The notes beneath the pieces were generated by a model, which made no database searches, had not been told where the DNA came from, and saw nothing but the letters and a program-made list of their open reading frames with translations. This document shows positions 23,443-32,395 of a DNA stretch of 57,880 nt, in pieces (position 1 is the first letter of the stretch; the number at the start of each line of letters is the position of its first letter). A program made the translations under genes and the position numbers. This stretch comes from Actinomycetes bacterium. Lineage in GTDB: Bacteria > Actinomycetota > Acidimicrobiia > Acidimicrobiales > JAKAVM01. The stretch is taken from NCBI GenBank assembly GCA_021827485.1, contig JAKAVM010000018.1, positions 1-57,880 of the forward strand, in the 5' to 3' direction.

Positions 23443-24097
23443 TGCGGAGCCGTTGAGACCAGTAAATATTATTAGATCTTTAGACGAGTATGAAGTTGAT
23501 TACATAGTACTCGGCAGCTTTAGTGCAATACTTCAAGATGTAAACTTAGAGAGAACTGATATAGACCTTGCCCCAGCAACTACTCGCGACAACATCAAAG
23601 CGTTGGCTCAATCTCTACTAGACCTTGGCGCAAGAGAGGCATTAGTTGATGAAGTAAGTGAAGGCGAATCACTAATCCTCAAGACTTTATTAAAGGACCC
23701 GAAATTCATTCACAGTAGAGACCTTTGGATTTTCTTGACCCCTTATGGAGAAGTTGATCTGTGTTTGCATCCTGCGGGATTCCCTAATGGTTACGATGAC
23801 CTAGTGGAGAACGCTATAGTAGTTACTTATACCGAAGACGGTGAAGTTATTGATGTGCCATGTGCGAGCGTTGATGATGTAATGCAATCGAAACAAATAG
23901 CGAACCGAATAAAGGACCTAGAAGCACTCGCTAAATTTCCCTTGCACAAGAAAACGCTACGACTCCCTGATAAAGTTACTTCACAAAAGATAGATCAAGT
24001 TTTGAAAACGGATCAGTTCTGTAGAAAGCCTATTGTATATGGCAAGCCTCCACGTCTATGTTCCCTAAAAAAGGGACACAAAGGGCAGTGCAGGTGA
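23432..24097 (+). CDS. Nucleotidyltransferase-fold protein, candidate toxin
   Basis: A 221-residue protein whose first part fits the minimal nucleotidyltransferase fold: VDYIVLGSFSAILQDVNLER followed by TDIDLAP supplies the Gly-Ser and Asp-x-Asp catalytic signature. VSEGESLILKTLLKD and TPYGEVDLCLHPAGF follow, the latter with an acidic residue at the place of the third carboxylate. The middle (VDDVMQSKQIANRIKDLEAL) resembles AbiEii/MNT-like proteins. The C-terminal tail has CRKPIVYGKPPRLCSLKKGH and then KGQC, a Cys/His set that may bind zinc. The start is GTG 23432. Pairing with an XRE regulator under an autoregulated promoter suggests a toxin-antitoxin or phage-defence module; activity is unproven. 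Confidence 0.7.
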   Translation: MHPNAEPLRPVNIIRSLDEYEVDYIVLGSFSAILQDVNLERTDIDLAPATTRDNIKALAQSLLDLGAREALVDEVSEGESLILKTLLKDPKFIHSRDLWIFLTPYGEVDLCLHPAGFPNGYDDLVENAIVVTYTEDGEVIDVPCASVDDVMQSKQIANRIKDLEALAKFPLHKKTLRLPDKVTSQKIDQVLKTDQFCRKPIVYGKPPRLCSLKKGHKGQCR

Positions 24098-24145
24098 CGA
24101 GAGACTTGGACTAAGAGCATCTATCTAAGATATACAAGTCTTAGA

Positions 24146-25543
24146 TTAGCCCTGATTAACTATCTGATCTATAGCGTCCCCGATGGTCCAAGCAATCCGA
24201 TCAATCTCATCTTGTGACGATGTAAGTATTGGCACTGTAGTTACAGTTGAGCCAATCGAGCGTAGTATAACTCCATATTCTATGGATTTCGCACAAACCT
24301 TACGAGCCAGAAGAGGATCACCGAACTCATCGCAATTGAGTTCAATGCCAGCGAAAAGCCCTTTTGTGCGCACCTCTTTGACGACAGGTCGCTGTCGGGC
24401 AATAGTCTCAAGTGCGTCATGGAGCTGGATGCTGCGTTCTTTGACGTTGGCAAGCACATTATAGCTGTCAAATAGTTTTAAATGCTCGATTGCAACCGCG
24501 GCTGCTAATGCATTTCCTCCAAAAGTGTGCCCGTGAAAGAGCGTTCGCTTCGAGAGGTCTGGGCCCAAGAACGAGTTGGCGATCCTTGCGCTTACAACGG
24601 TTGCCGACATTGGAAGATAGCCACCTGTCATTGCTTTGCCAAGGCACATGATGTCAGGGCGTATTCCGGCTTCTTGAGAGGCGAAAAGTGAGCCTGTTCT
24701 GCCAAAGCCAGTTGCGATCTCATCGACAATCAGAGGAATCGACATTTGATTACAAGCGCTTGACAACGATAGCAATCCAAGGGAGTCATTGAGTTGTATC
24801 CCCGATGCCGCTTGGACGAGAGGCTCAACAATCGCTCCTGCTAGACCATCGGGACAGTCGCGAATATAGTCAGCCATCTCATAAAGATCTTCGCAAAAGA
24901 TAGTTTCAAATTTTAGAGGATTGAATGTATCGCCATAGAAACCAGAGTCGCTAACCGACATAGCGCCAACGGTATCACCGTGATATGCACCTTTGAGGGC
25001 TATGAACTTATCATGGCCTTCGATGTCGATATTTTTCCAGTATTGGAACGCAATTTTAAGGGCTTGTTCGACAGCACTTGCTCCGTCACTAGCAAAAAGA
25101 AACTTTGGATCATTCACCGGTACAAGTTCGCTTAGAAGTTCCGCTAGACGCACTGTTGTATCACAGCCATTTCCAAGCATTGTTGCATGGGAAATTCTAT
25201 TTGCTTGATCAAATAATGCTTTGTTGAGCTCGGAAAGAGCATGACCTAAAGTGACCACCCACAAGGAAGATATTGCATCAAGATATTTATTCCCATCGAC
25301 ATCAAATATGTACCTGCCTGCACCGCGGCTAGCGATTACTGGATTGTTATCCTTATAGTGATGCATTTGAGTAAACCCATGCCAGACGACGTTGGCATCA
25401 CGTCCTATCCAGTCTTGGTGAGTGATATTGGGATCAAGAGTTTGTAACTCAACCCGATCTTGCTGGGAGCCACTAAGTGCGCAAGTCTGTGAGGTGGCCA
25501 AGCTAGATTGATTATCTGATGGTTCAAGAGAGTTTTCGACCAT
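24146..25543 (-). CDS. bioA: Adenosylmethionine-8-amino-7-oxononanoate aminotransferase
   Basis: PLP-dependent class III aminotransferase of biotin synthesis, converting KAPA to DAPA with S-adenosylmethionine as amino donor. The protein is about 465 residues. VVWHGFTQMHHYKDNNPVIA matches the BioA-specific N-terminal region, AISSLWVVTLGHALSELNKA follows, and PLIVDEIATGFGRTGSLFA carries the PLP Asp. CLGKAMTGGYLPMSAT has the Schiff-base Lys, and FHGHTFGGNALAAAVA the phosphate-binding region. A Gln/Ser-rich N-terminal extension of about 40 residues is unusual. The ATG at 25543 is preferred over a TTG two codons upstream. No other biotin gene is in the window. Confidence 0.9.
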   Translation of the reverse strand: MVENSLEPSDNQSSLATSQTCALSGSQQDRVELQTLDPNITHQDWIGRDANVVWHGFTQMHHYKDNNPVIASRGAGRYIFDVDGNKYLDAISSLWVVTLGHALSELNKALFDQANRISHATMLGNGCDTTVRLAELLSELVPVNDPKFLFASDGASAVEQALKIAFQYWKNIDIEGHDKFIALKGAYHGDTVGAMSVSDSGFYGDTFNPLKFETIFCEDLYEMADYIRDCPDGLAGAIVEPLVQAASGIQLNDSLGLLSLSSACNQMSIPLIVDEIATGFGRTGSLFASQEAGIRPDIMCLGKAMTGGYLPMSATVVSARIANSFLGPDLSKRTLFHGHTFGGNALAAAVAIEHLKLFDSYNVLANVKERSIQLHDALETIARQRPVVKEVRTKGLFAGIELNCDEFGDPLLARKVCAKSIEYGVILRSIGSTVTTVPILTSSQDEIDRIAWTIGDAIDQIVNQG

Positions 25544-25942
25544 ATTCAAAGTTTAGAGTGCTATAAAGTTAGTAGCGACTCCCGAGGGTGGAATTGGTAT
25601 ACAGGTAAGCACTTTCGGTGTTGGATAACTACTGTAAGTAACTATTATTTCTATCCGTGAGGAACAGAAGTTTGATTATCCCCAAGGAAATCTTCTAAAG
25701 GCGCGATGTCTAGGGCATATTGATACTTGACAAACGGGGTCAAAGTATGAATAATAGTAAATGAATATTCATTAACTTTTAGAAGCATATTTGGGGTTAG
25801 TTTCATCAATGGAATCAATTTATTTTCGATTTTCAAACAACCTTTACAGGGGAGAATCGTTAGTTTTTACTTTCAAGTTGGGTAGGCAAGAGATATCTCT
25901 CGATTGCCTGTTCGGGGATATGCAGGTTCGGATTGACTGAGC
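25544..25942. other. Divergent intergenic region
   Basis: About 400 bases between bioA (minus) and the pilin operon (plus). It must hold both promoters. It is AT-rich near 25740-25840. One minus-strand open frame of 61 codons (25651-25836) is present but shows no family features. No RNA structure was recognised. Confidence 0.35.
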
Positions 25943-26455
25943 ATGTTCGCTTTTCTTAAACGATGCCTACTCTGTCAAAAAGGAAAGTTGCTGGTTGGTT
26001 TTGGTGCTATTTCCATTTTAGGCGGTGCTAGTTCTGTTGCTTACGCAGCATCTACATATCAAAGTCAACGCAGCGATTCTTTTAACCATATTGTCCAGTA
26101 TGGAAATGTCTCAGGCACCTTAACGATGTTCTTTCAATGCCTCCAAGCGCATGGACTTCCAGATCTATTTGGCATTGGGACTAGTATGCCTAAGGGTTTC
26201 AACCCAGCTTCCAGCCAAGCAATTGCAGCGGGGAAAGCATGTTATACCGAAATGCCCCTCACGAACTCTAATTCAATCACGGGACCGAATATTTCGTTCA
26301 ACGAGTTATTTGCACAGTGTATGAGGGAAATGGGAATCTCCAATTTCCCGAATCCAAATATCGACGGATCATTTTCATTTAGTTCGAATCCTCCGTCGTT
26401 TAATCAAATACAAGGACCGGAGCAAGTGTGTACACAACGCGTCGAGTCTCAATAG
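25943..26455 (+). CDS. Secreted protein with two C-x-x-H/M-G motifs
   Basis: A 170-residue protein with a signal peptide ending ASSVAYAAS near residue 37. Two related segments are visible: FFQCLQAHGLPDLFGIG, and FAQCMREMGISNFPNPN followed by IDGSFSF. The second matches a motif common in secreted actinobacterial proteins of unknown function (A-C-M-R-x-H-G-x-x-x-F-P-D-P). Two more Cys residues (KACYTE and EQVCTQ) make two likely disulphide pairs. It is the first gene of the pilin-like operon and overlaps the next by 28 bases, so a role outside the cell together with the pilins is probable. Function is not known. Confidence 0.7.
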   Translation: MFAFLKRCLLCQKGKLLVGFGAISILGGASSVAYAASTYQSQRSDSFNHIVQYGNVSGTLTMFFQCLQAHGLPDLFGIGTSMPKGFNPASSQAIAAGKACYTEMPLTNSNSITGPNISFNELFAQCMREMGISNFPNPNIDGSFSFSSNPPSFNQIQGPEQVCTQRVESQ

Positions 26456-27249
26456 CGCTACGGTTAACCCGAAATAATTACCAGGATTCCGGCTTTGGAA
26501 TTATTGAGTCAGTAATTGCTGTTCTGGTTCTCTCTGTCGTGGTTATTACACTTGGCTCATTTTTATCGGGTATCTCAAGGAATACCGGCGGATCCAGCCT
26601 TGAAGTTACCAGTGCTGGATTGGGCAGGCAGGAACTAACCTATTGGCAGCAGCAGCTAGCTTCTGACTCAGTCGATGATTTTCCTTCACCTCTTCCATGT
26701 GCTTGGACTAATGACGGGCAATCCATAGGGGCATCAATTTGTCCGGGAGAGAATATCTTTAACGTCGTAAGTGGAGATATATGCGCACCAGCTATTTGTA
26801 CTATCAAACCCAACCCGGCATATTTATACTCCTATTGCTCACCGCTAGGTTCTGATACAGTTGCTCCTTCATGTACGGTTCCTACAACGGTTCCAAATCC
26901 TACGCTGTCGTCAAGTTCCTTTACTATAGTTACTGCTGCATCTTGGCAATGTAATTACAATCCCTTGATCAGCGAAGGGAGTGATTTTAGCTCGGCGAAT
27001 AAATATCCAAGTATATCCGTTAAAGTAAGCGTTACTTGGCCGCAAATGAACGGCATGTCTCCGGTCGTGCTCGAAATTGCGATACCTGCTCCGACTGGAA
27101 TCGTTGTGAGTGAAGTTGACAAGGCAGGCACAGGAGTTCCCGCTTGGCCACAGCAAGCAACTGCCCCCCAAACTCCATCTTGGCCAGGTGTCCCATCACA
27201 ATCAAGCACTTTCAACTCTAATACTGGGAATAACAGTTGCCTTCCATGA
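26428..27249 (+). CDS. Prepilin-like protein (PilV-type)
   Basis: A 273-residue protein with a type IV prepilin N-terminus: DSGFGIIESVIAVLVLSVVV, where the peptidase would cut between Gly and Phe and the Glu at +5 (mature) is kept. It lacks the usual Thr-Leu of GFTLIE. The body is rich in Ser, Pro and Cys and begins with LGRQELTYWQQQLASDSV. Start GTG 26428 overlaps the upstream gene. Such minor pilins prime assembly and sit at the pilus tip. The next prepilin gene overlaps in ATGA. Confidence 0.8.
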   Translation: MYTTRRVSIALRLTRNNYQDSGFGIIESVIAVLVLSVVVITLGSFLSGISRNTGGSSLEVTSAGLGRQELTYWQQQLASDSVDDFPSPLPCAWTNDGQSIGASICPGENIFNVVSGDICAPAICTIKPNPAYLYSYCSPLGSDTVAPSCTVPTTVPNPTLSSSSFTIVTAASWQCNYNPLISEGSDFSSANKYPSISVKVSVTWPQMNGMSPVVLEIAIPAPTGIVVSEVDKAGTGVPAWPQQATAPQTPSWPGVPSQSSTFNSNTGNNSCLP

Positions 27250-28049
27250 CGTCTAGCATCATTTCAAAACCAACATGCCAAAAAGCCAATGTGTTCCACT
27301 ATGAATCGTGTCAAAAGGTTTGGGACAGATACGACTCAGGTTTTACCCTTATAGAAATTTTAATCGGGCTAATGATTATGATGGTCGTCAGTGTTGGTGT
27401 GGGGAAGCTAGCTTTCGAAGCGGTTAACCAATCTTCCGCAGATTCAAATCGCGTTCGGGACATTTCTGAGGCCCAAAAGATTTCCGAAAGCTTGGATCAA
27501 CTTTTAACGTCTGCAGCATGTGTATCTGGGCCTGCACAAATTGTCGGAGGAGGTGTCGGTTGGACTATACCTCCTGTTTATGATCAAGACTGCGGAGGAG
27601 ATCCGAGCCAAATAGTAGTACCCCTCCCGGGAACCTCAACACCTAGTCCTGTCGGGAATACCTCATTCTATTTATTTTCTCCTGAAGAAATTCCGGTTAA
27701 TACTGGCACGGTTCCAGTAAGTCCCGCCCTTAATATCTATACAGAATTTTACGTATCAACTAAAGCCGAACTTGTTGGCGGAAGTAATTTAGTTTACGTA
27801 ACGGTACAGAATCTTCAGAATGGTGCAGTCACTTTCTTGGGAAGTGACTTACGATCAATCTCGTATAGCTATGTTCCATATTCGAACATTGTTAGTTTTA
27901 GCAACAAATGCTCGGCTGGAGGTTCGCCAATTCCAAACGACGGCGCGATTACTGGTTCCATCGAATTGGATTTGAGTATGGGATCTTCGGCTAGTGATAA
28001 GACCGGTACTACATACGAATCGTGCATTTTTCTTCCGGGCTCAATTTAA
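27246..28049 (+). CDS. Prepilin-like protein (PilW-type)
   Basis: A 267-residue protein with a standard prepilin motif SGFTLIEILIGLMIMMVVSV preceded by a long, 38-residue basic leader. The mature part has QKISESLDQLLTSAACVSGP, typical of PilW/PilJ-type minor pilins, followed by a beta-rich C-terminal domain with a Cys pair (NKCSAGG and ESCIF). Start ATG 27246 overlaps the previous stop in ATGA; a TTG three codons upstream is an alternative. It should insert next to the PilV-type and PilX-type proteins during assembly of a pilus or pseudopilus tip. Confidence 0.82.
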   Translation: MTSSIISKPTCQKANVFHYESCQKVWDRYDSGFTLIEILIGLMIMMVVSVGVGKLAFEAVNQSSADSNRVRDISEAQKISESLDQLLTSAACVSGPAQIVGGGVGWTIPPVYDQDCGGDPSQIVVPLPGTSTPSPVGNTSFYLFSPEEIPVNTGTVPVSPALNIYTEFYVSTKAELVGGSNLVYVTVQNLQNGAVTFLGSDLRSISYSYVPYSNIVSFSNKCSAGGSPIPNDGAITGSIELDLSMGSSASDKTGTTYESCIFLPGSI

Positions 28050-28060
28050 AGGACTTCACG

Positions 28061-31000
28061 TTGAACAACTTACCAATCAACCCTATTTCAAGACTTCTTA
28101 ATTCCGTTAAAGAGGATTATCGCCGGTATTTGGCTAATTTTCGAATTCGTCGGCAAGCGGTGGCCCCAGGGAAGCGACCTGACTGTGTCACTTTTAAAAC
28201 TCGGCTTGCCAGCCAACGCGGTCAGTCGATGATGCTTGTGGCTGCATTTATGTCCGTGCTATTGCTTTTGCCAGTGGCACTTAGTGCATTGGCGATTGGC
28301 GAAATCGGTAATGCCAATCAGTCGGTGATCAAGAACGCTGCACTGGCGGCTGCCGAAGCAGGCTTAGCAGATTATATTTCGTCCCTCAACAATTCAGCTG
28401 GATCCAGTGGTTATCAGACGCTTAATGCCGGTAATTCAACCTATCCGGCATTCGGAGGAAACTCAGGTGCGGCCCAGTGGGAACCTGTAGCTGGCTCGCA
28501 GAATGAATGCTTCTTTTATGAGACCACGGGAGCCTCAAGTTCAAACGTGACAGTTACTGTGACGGGGAGATCCGGACCAGCCAATAACAGTGCCAACAGT
28601 TGTGTAACCAGAAGCAGAGTTAGCTACCAGTTCAGAACCATTGCGGTAGCTTTGACCGCTAATCAGAACAATCCGTATCTCTATCAAGACGAATATAGCG
28701 TTGCTAATCCGTTTGTATATGGTCAACTTTCAGGCGGCGTAAAGACGTGTGGATACTATGCATATAGCAGCAATCCGAATTGGGGATTTATGTGGACTGG
28801 GGCAACCATTTTTGCTTCCATGGATACAGACAGGGATCTTCCCGCTGATCCAGATGATGGGATCTTGGATTTCGGAGATTGGGATTCAATCCTTCCAGCC
28901 GACACACATTCAACCGTTGCTCTTGGCGGAGTGGCGCAAACTGGCTCGGCATTTGGACCTTCGGCCGCAGGGGCAATTGGTGCGTCAGGCCCAGGTCACG
29001 AATATTATTGGAATAACGGTGGGGGAATCCTCGGTATCAATTTTGCTTTTAATGGAAACGCATATCCGAATACCCAATTCTACAATGAAAATACTCCATT
29101 TACGTATCCTCCTGAATCTTGGAATACCAGTTACAACGCTCTCGGCAATACTACGAACGGTCCGAGCGGCTGCCAATCTTTTGGATCGCCATTTCACGAT
29201 GGAATGATGACGAACTCCGATACATTCAACGGGGGATCGGGTGCAACTCAGCCAAAGGTGTATTCGACTGATGAGTATTACGTTTGCTCCCCATATCCAA
29301 GCATATCCGGCTCTCCGGATCCAGCTGGTCCAGCTTTCTCTAATGTTTCCTTGCTATCTGGTGATCCGTATACTTCTGCTTCGGCGCCACCCATTCCCTT
29401 CTATGAACAAACTCCCAATGTTATGTCTTTCTTCTATGGTCTACCTTGGATTTGGCAGTTATTGATCGGTCGTCAGAGTATTTATATATCGTTTCAAGCT
29501 AAACATCCCTGGCAGACAGGTCCCCCGTATTGGGTTGCGCCATTTTCAGAGACTTTACAGGGTCAGATGAATTTGAATATTCGAACATGGTTCCTGAGTA
29601 ATACATCTACGATTAGCGCAAGCCCTTCTGATGTTCAATTTTGTGATCCAAATACCCCGATGCCGACGATTGCTCAAGTTCCAACGGTACACCCTCCCTT
29701 TACCACTCCTTCTGGCCCCTCTGCGGCTCCAGACTATACCTTATCTTCAGTAATGAGCGCTGCCGCAAGCAATGGCGGATGCGTTTATTCTGGTAATACA
29801 TCAATAATATTTACCGGGGGAGTAGGGGCTGCGGTTACGCTGGGAAGTGGGTCTAGTGTTGTTTCGGGAGGAGGTAGTTGTGTTGGCTCGTCCGTATCTC
29901 CTCCCAGCAAAGTGTTTTTTGTTGAAAATGGAAACGCGTTTACTGCAGGCAATGTTAACGGAAAATATACGGTAGCGGTTGCTTCTACTTCACCGAATCT
30001 CGTCTCATTGCCGGGTAGTCCGAGCTTCCCTTACCCGGTAGTAGGGAGCTATTCTTCCTTCAACATTACCAATAACCCTGGTCCCGCTGCTGGATTTTCA
30101 GGTGCGAGCAACACTTATCCTGACAGCATTTATATCATGGGGAATATAACTTATGCGGGATCAGGTTGTGCCCCAACAGTCACAGCGGCATGCACGGATT
30201 ATCTAGGACTCCTATCGCAAAATGATGTAGTTATATCATATCCCACCATGCAGCCTAATAGTGAGGGCGCGGATACGGACGGTACTTGGGTTGCCTATAA
30301 TTGTGTTCCCGATTGGCAGGATTGTGCTTTAGGAATTGACCCATCGACTGATAAAGATGGCAGCGACCCTAAGTATCTTGGAAAACTATGCAATACTAAT
30401 GGCGTTGATACAGATGGAGATCAATCTTGCCAAGTTAGCTCTGGTCCACCAAGCCTCATTGAAGTGCCAAGTTCACCGTACACGTGTGATAGCGATGATA
30501 CTGCGAATAACTCAACAGGTTGGCGGTGCGAGGAACTTTCAAGCAAACCTGATACAGATTACGACAAAAGGATCAAGGCAACTACGGTACCAGACAAAGA
30601 CCGAGTTGATAATGAAAGCGATAGCATGTATGCCGGAAAGACATGCACGGTTGGTGGGGCTTCGCCTGATCCTGACGGGCAATATGGTAGTACTGTATCT
30701 GGTTACGATGATGGTTACTGTCAGGGTGACGCTCCCCAGGGATTCGATTTTGATAGTGACGATACGGGCCACTCGGAAACTGAAGAGGTCGACGGACCGT
30801 CTAGTCAAGTTATCCACACAATAGATGCTTCAATTGATGCCGTTTGGGGTTCCTTGCTTCTTGATAACTATGCGTATTTTTCCAATGCAGACCACAGTTG
30901 TTTGATGGGGAAGTTCTATTTTGGTGAGGGCTTATATGACGAACCTAGCGATGAATACAGCCCAACGTCGGTGGGTGGGTCATGTAGCTCTGACAACGAT

Positions 31001-31288
31001 GGTGATGAGAGCACAATCGGAGATCTAACCATCAATGGGTCGGTAGCTCAGTTCTGGACGGGAATATTGACGCACTTTGATGCCTACATGGGGCAATACA
31101 TTACTTCGGGTGGTTACGCGAAAGTCAATTACAACTATGACGGCAGATTCATGACTCAAGTGCCACCGGATATGGGCATGGGCACAAATGCTGATTGGCA
31201 AGCAACAACAACAATTGGCGAAGCGTCAATATGTCCGACTGGTAATACAAATAGTAGTGGTATGGAAGAGAGTACCGGGTGCCCGTAA
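28061..31288 (+). CDS. Giant PilX-like pilus-tip protein, 1,075 aa
   Basis: The N-terminus contains RGQSMMLVAAFMSVLLLLPV and ALAAAEAGLADYI, the pattern of PilX-type minor pilins, which lack the GFTLIE motif. The extracellular part is about 980 residues: a Gly/Ser/Pro-rich region and many Cys. From about residue 730 it has Asp-rich stretches such as GADTDGTWVAYN, DPSTDKDGSDPKYLGKLC, NGVDTDGDQSC and FDFDSDDTGHSETEEVDG. These resemble calcium-binding thrombospondin type 3 or dockerin-like loops. The TTG at 28061 with AAAGGA upstream is chosen; a GTG at 28022 inside the preceding gene is an alternative. Length is several times that of ordinary PilX. In Neisseria and Myxococcus, large tip proteins of this kind (PilC/PilY1) are adhesins; this may be a fused equivalent. 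Confidence 0.75.
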   Translation: MNNLPINPISRLLNSVKEDYRRYLANFRIRRQAVAPGKRPDCVTFKTRLASQRGQSMMLVAAFMSVLLLLPVALSALAIGEIGNANQSVIKNAALAAAEAGLADYISSLNNSAGSSGYQTLNAGNSTYPAFGGNSGAAQWEPVAGSQNECFFYETTGASSSNVTVTVTGRSGPANNSANSCVTRSRVSYQFRTIAVALTANQNNPYLYQDEYSVANPFVYGQLSGGVKTCGYYAYSSNPNWGFMWTGATIFASMDTDRDLPADPDDGILDFGDWDSILPADTHSTVALGGVAQTGSAFGPSAAGAIGASGPGHEYYWNNGGGILGINFAFNGNAYPNTQFYNENTPFTYPPESWNTSYNALGNTTNGPSGCQSFGSPFHDGMMTNSDTFNGGSGATQPKVYSTDEYYVCSPYPSISGSPDPAGPAFSNVSLLSGDPYTSASAPPIPFYEQTPNVMSFFYGLPWIWQLLIGRQSIYISFQAKHPWQTGPPYWVAPFSETLQGQMNLNIRTWFLSNTSTISASPSDVQFCDPNTPMPTIAQVPTVHPPFTTPSGPSAAPDYTLSSVMSAAASNGGCVYSGNTSIIFTGGVGAAVTLGSGSSVVSGGGSCVGSSVSPPSKVFFVENGNAFTAGNVNGKYTVAVASTSPNLVSLPGSPSFPYPVVGSYSSFNITNNPGPAAGFSGASNTYPDSIYIMGNITYAGSGCAPTVTAACTDYLGLLSQNDVVISYPTMQPNSEGADTDGTWVAYNCVPDWQDCALGIDPSTDKDGSDPKYLGKLCNTNGVDTDGDQSCQVSSGPPSLIEVPSSPYTCDSDDTANNSTGWRCEELSSKPDTDYDKRIKATTVPDKDRVDNESDSMYAGKTCTVGGASPDPDGQYGSTVSGYDDGYCQGDAPQGFDFDSDDTGHSETEEVDGPSSQVIHTIDASIDAVWGSLLLDNYAYFSNADHSCLMGKFYFGEGLYDEPSDEYSPTSVGGSCSSDNDGDESTIGDLTINGSVAQFWTGILTHFDAYMGQYITSGGYAKVNYNYDGRFMTQVPPDMGMGTNADWQATTTIGEASICPTGNTNSSGMEESTGCP

Positions 31289-31393
31289 CTTGATAAATCG
31301 ACTTGATGGGGTATGTGAAAACCTTGGCCGCGTAGTTGGAGTTCGTTGGCTTTTGAAAATAAAGAAAAGCGTAGTGTGAGGAGCACACAGGGA

Positions 31394-32395
31394 ATGAGGC
31401 AGTTGAGATATTTACCTTTATCGATCGTAATCGGAATTGCAACAGTCTCGTGTAGTCCAGGGAAAGTGAACAGTCCAACGGCCAGGCTCATCAGCTCAGT
31501 ACACGCCACTCGCAATTCAGGCAGTGCCCTGATGACTATTGACTTTGATGAAATTGCCGGAAGTTCCGTTACCTCTATCCACTTTTCAGGATATTATAGT
31601 TTTAACTCATCTATCGGTGAGCTAACTACTCAAAGCGTAGCTCCCGAATTATCTCCCTCCTCAACGTCTGTTCCACTTCCGGAGAACAACAACGCTGCTA
31701 ACGGACAGTCGTCAGAAAGTGTTGGTAGTGTTCCCGTAACGCTACTAACCTCAAAGGTGATTCTAACTGCAAACCGTTATTTGGTATCCATACCGACGCA
31801 ATTAGCTCAGTTTTCTGGGGGCAAGAAGTGGGCATCTATTTCGCTATCTTCGCTTAATCAACTTTCCCATGCGGCCGGGCTAAGCTCCCTGCAGGCAGTC
31901 TTAGATGATCCCCGTTTTTGGTGGACACTGTTAAATGGTGTTTCGGGAAAGTTGAAACTTGTAGGCAGCGGATTGGTAGATGGTTTCAAGACGCGACTCT
32001 TCTCTCAAAAGGTGAACCTGTTGAAGTCGTCAGACGATCCAGGACCCTATCTTTCGGTTTTGGATGGAGCCGTCTCTGGAATGGGTACTGGTCTCGTCCC
32101 AATGCAAGTAGCAATCGATAAACATGGATTGATTCGTCAAGCATCAATCAGCTTCACATTTCCCATTGAATCTCAATCAACTCAATATGCAAGCAAACCA
32201 AGTTTGAGTCAATCGGGCAGTAGTATACCACCATCGCCAACTTCAACCGGGACTACTACATCCGTAGGGCCTTCTTCGGTTCAACTTGACGTTGTCCTCA
32301 CTTTCCCATCTTTCGGTGTGCCAGTCAACGTCAAGATACCATCCTCATCAGAGATTACAAGCTTGAATTCCATAATTTCTGCGGGGAGTGGATAA
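31394..32395 (+). CDS. Lipoprotein in the pilin operon
   Basis: A 333-residue lipoprotein with lipobox IATVSC near residue 20. The body looks like an LppX/LprG-type (LolA-like) half-barrel: repeated beta segments with KLKLVGSGLVDGFKTRLFSQ in the middle, and a linker SIPPSPTSTGTTTSVG before the last strands (VQLDVVLTFPSFGVPVNVKI). Such proteins carry lipids or act as envelope assembly factors. The ATG at 31394 is chosen over a TTG at 31346 because it gives a normal signal peptide and has GAGG upstream. It is separated from the last prepilin gene by no bases (TAA-ATG). Confidence 0.68.
   Translation: MRQLRYLPLSIVIGIATVSCSPGKVNSPTARLISSVHATRNSGSALMTIDFDEIAGSSVTSIHFSGYYSFNSSIGELTTQSVAPELSPSSTSVPLPENNNAANGQSSESVGSVPVTLLTSKVILTANRYLVSIPTQLAQFSGGKKWASISLSSLNQLSHAAGLSSLQAVLDDPRFWWTLLNGVSGKLKLVGSGLVDGFKTRLFSQKVNLLKSSDDPGPYLSVLDGAVSGMGTGLVPMQVAIDKHGLIRQASISFTFPIESQSTQYASKPSLSQSGSSIPPSPTSTGTTTSVGPSSVQLDVVLTFPSFGVPVNVKIPSSSEITSLNSIISAGSG

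Noticed and set aside
25651-25836. Minus-strand frame of 61 codons upstream of the pilin operon
   Set aside because: Lies in an AT-rich promoter region, with no recognised domain and no clear ribosome binding site; possible but unsupported.
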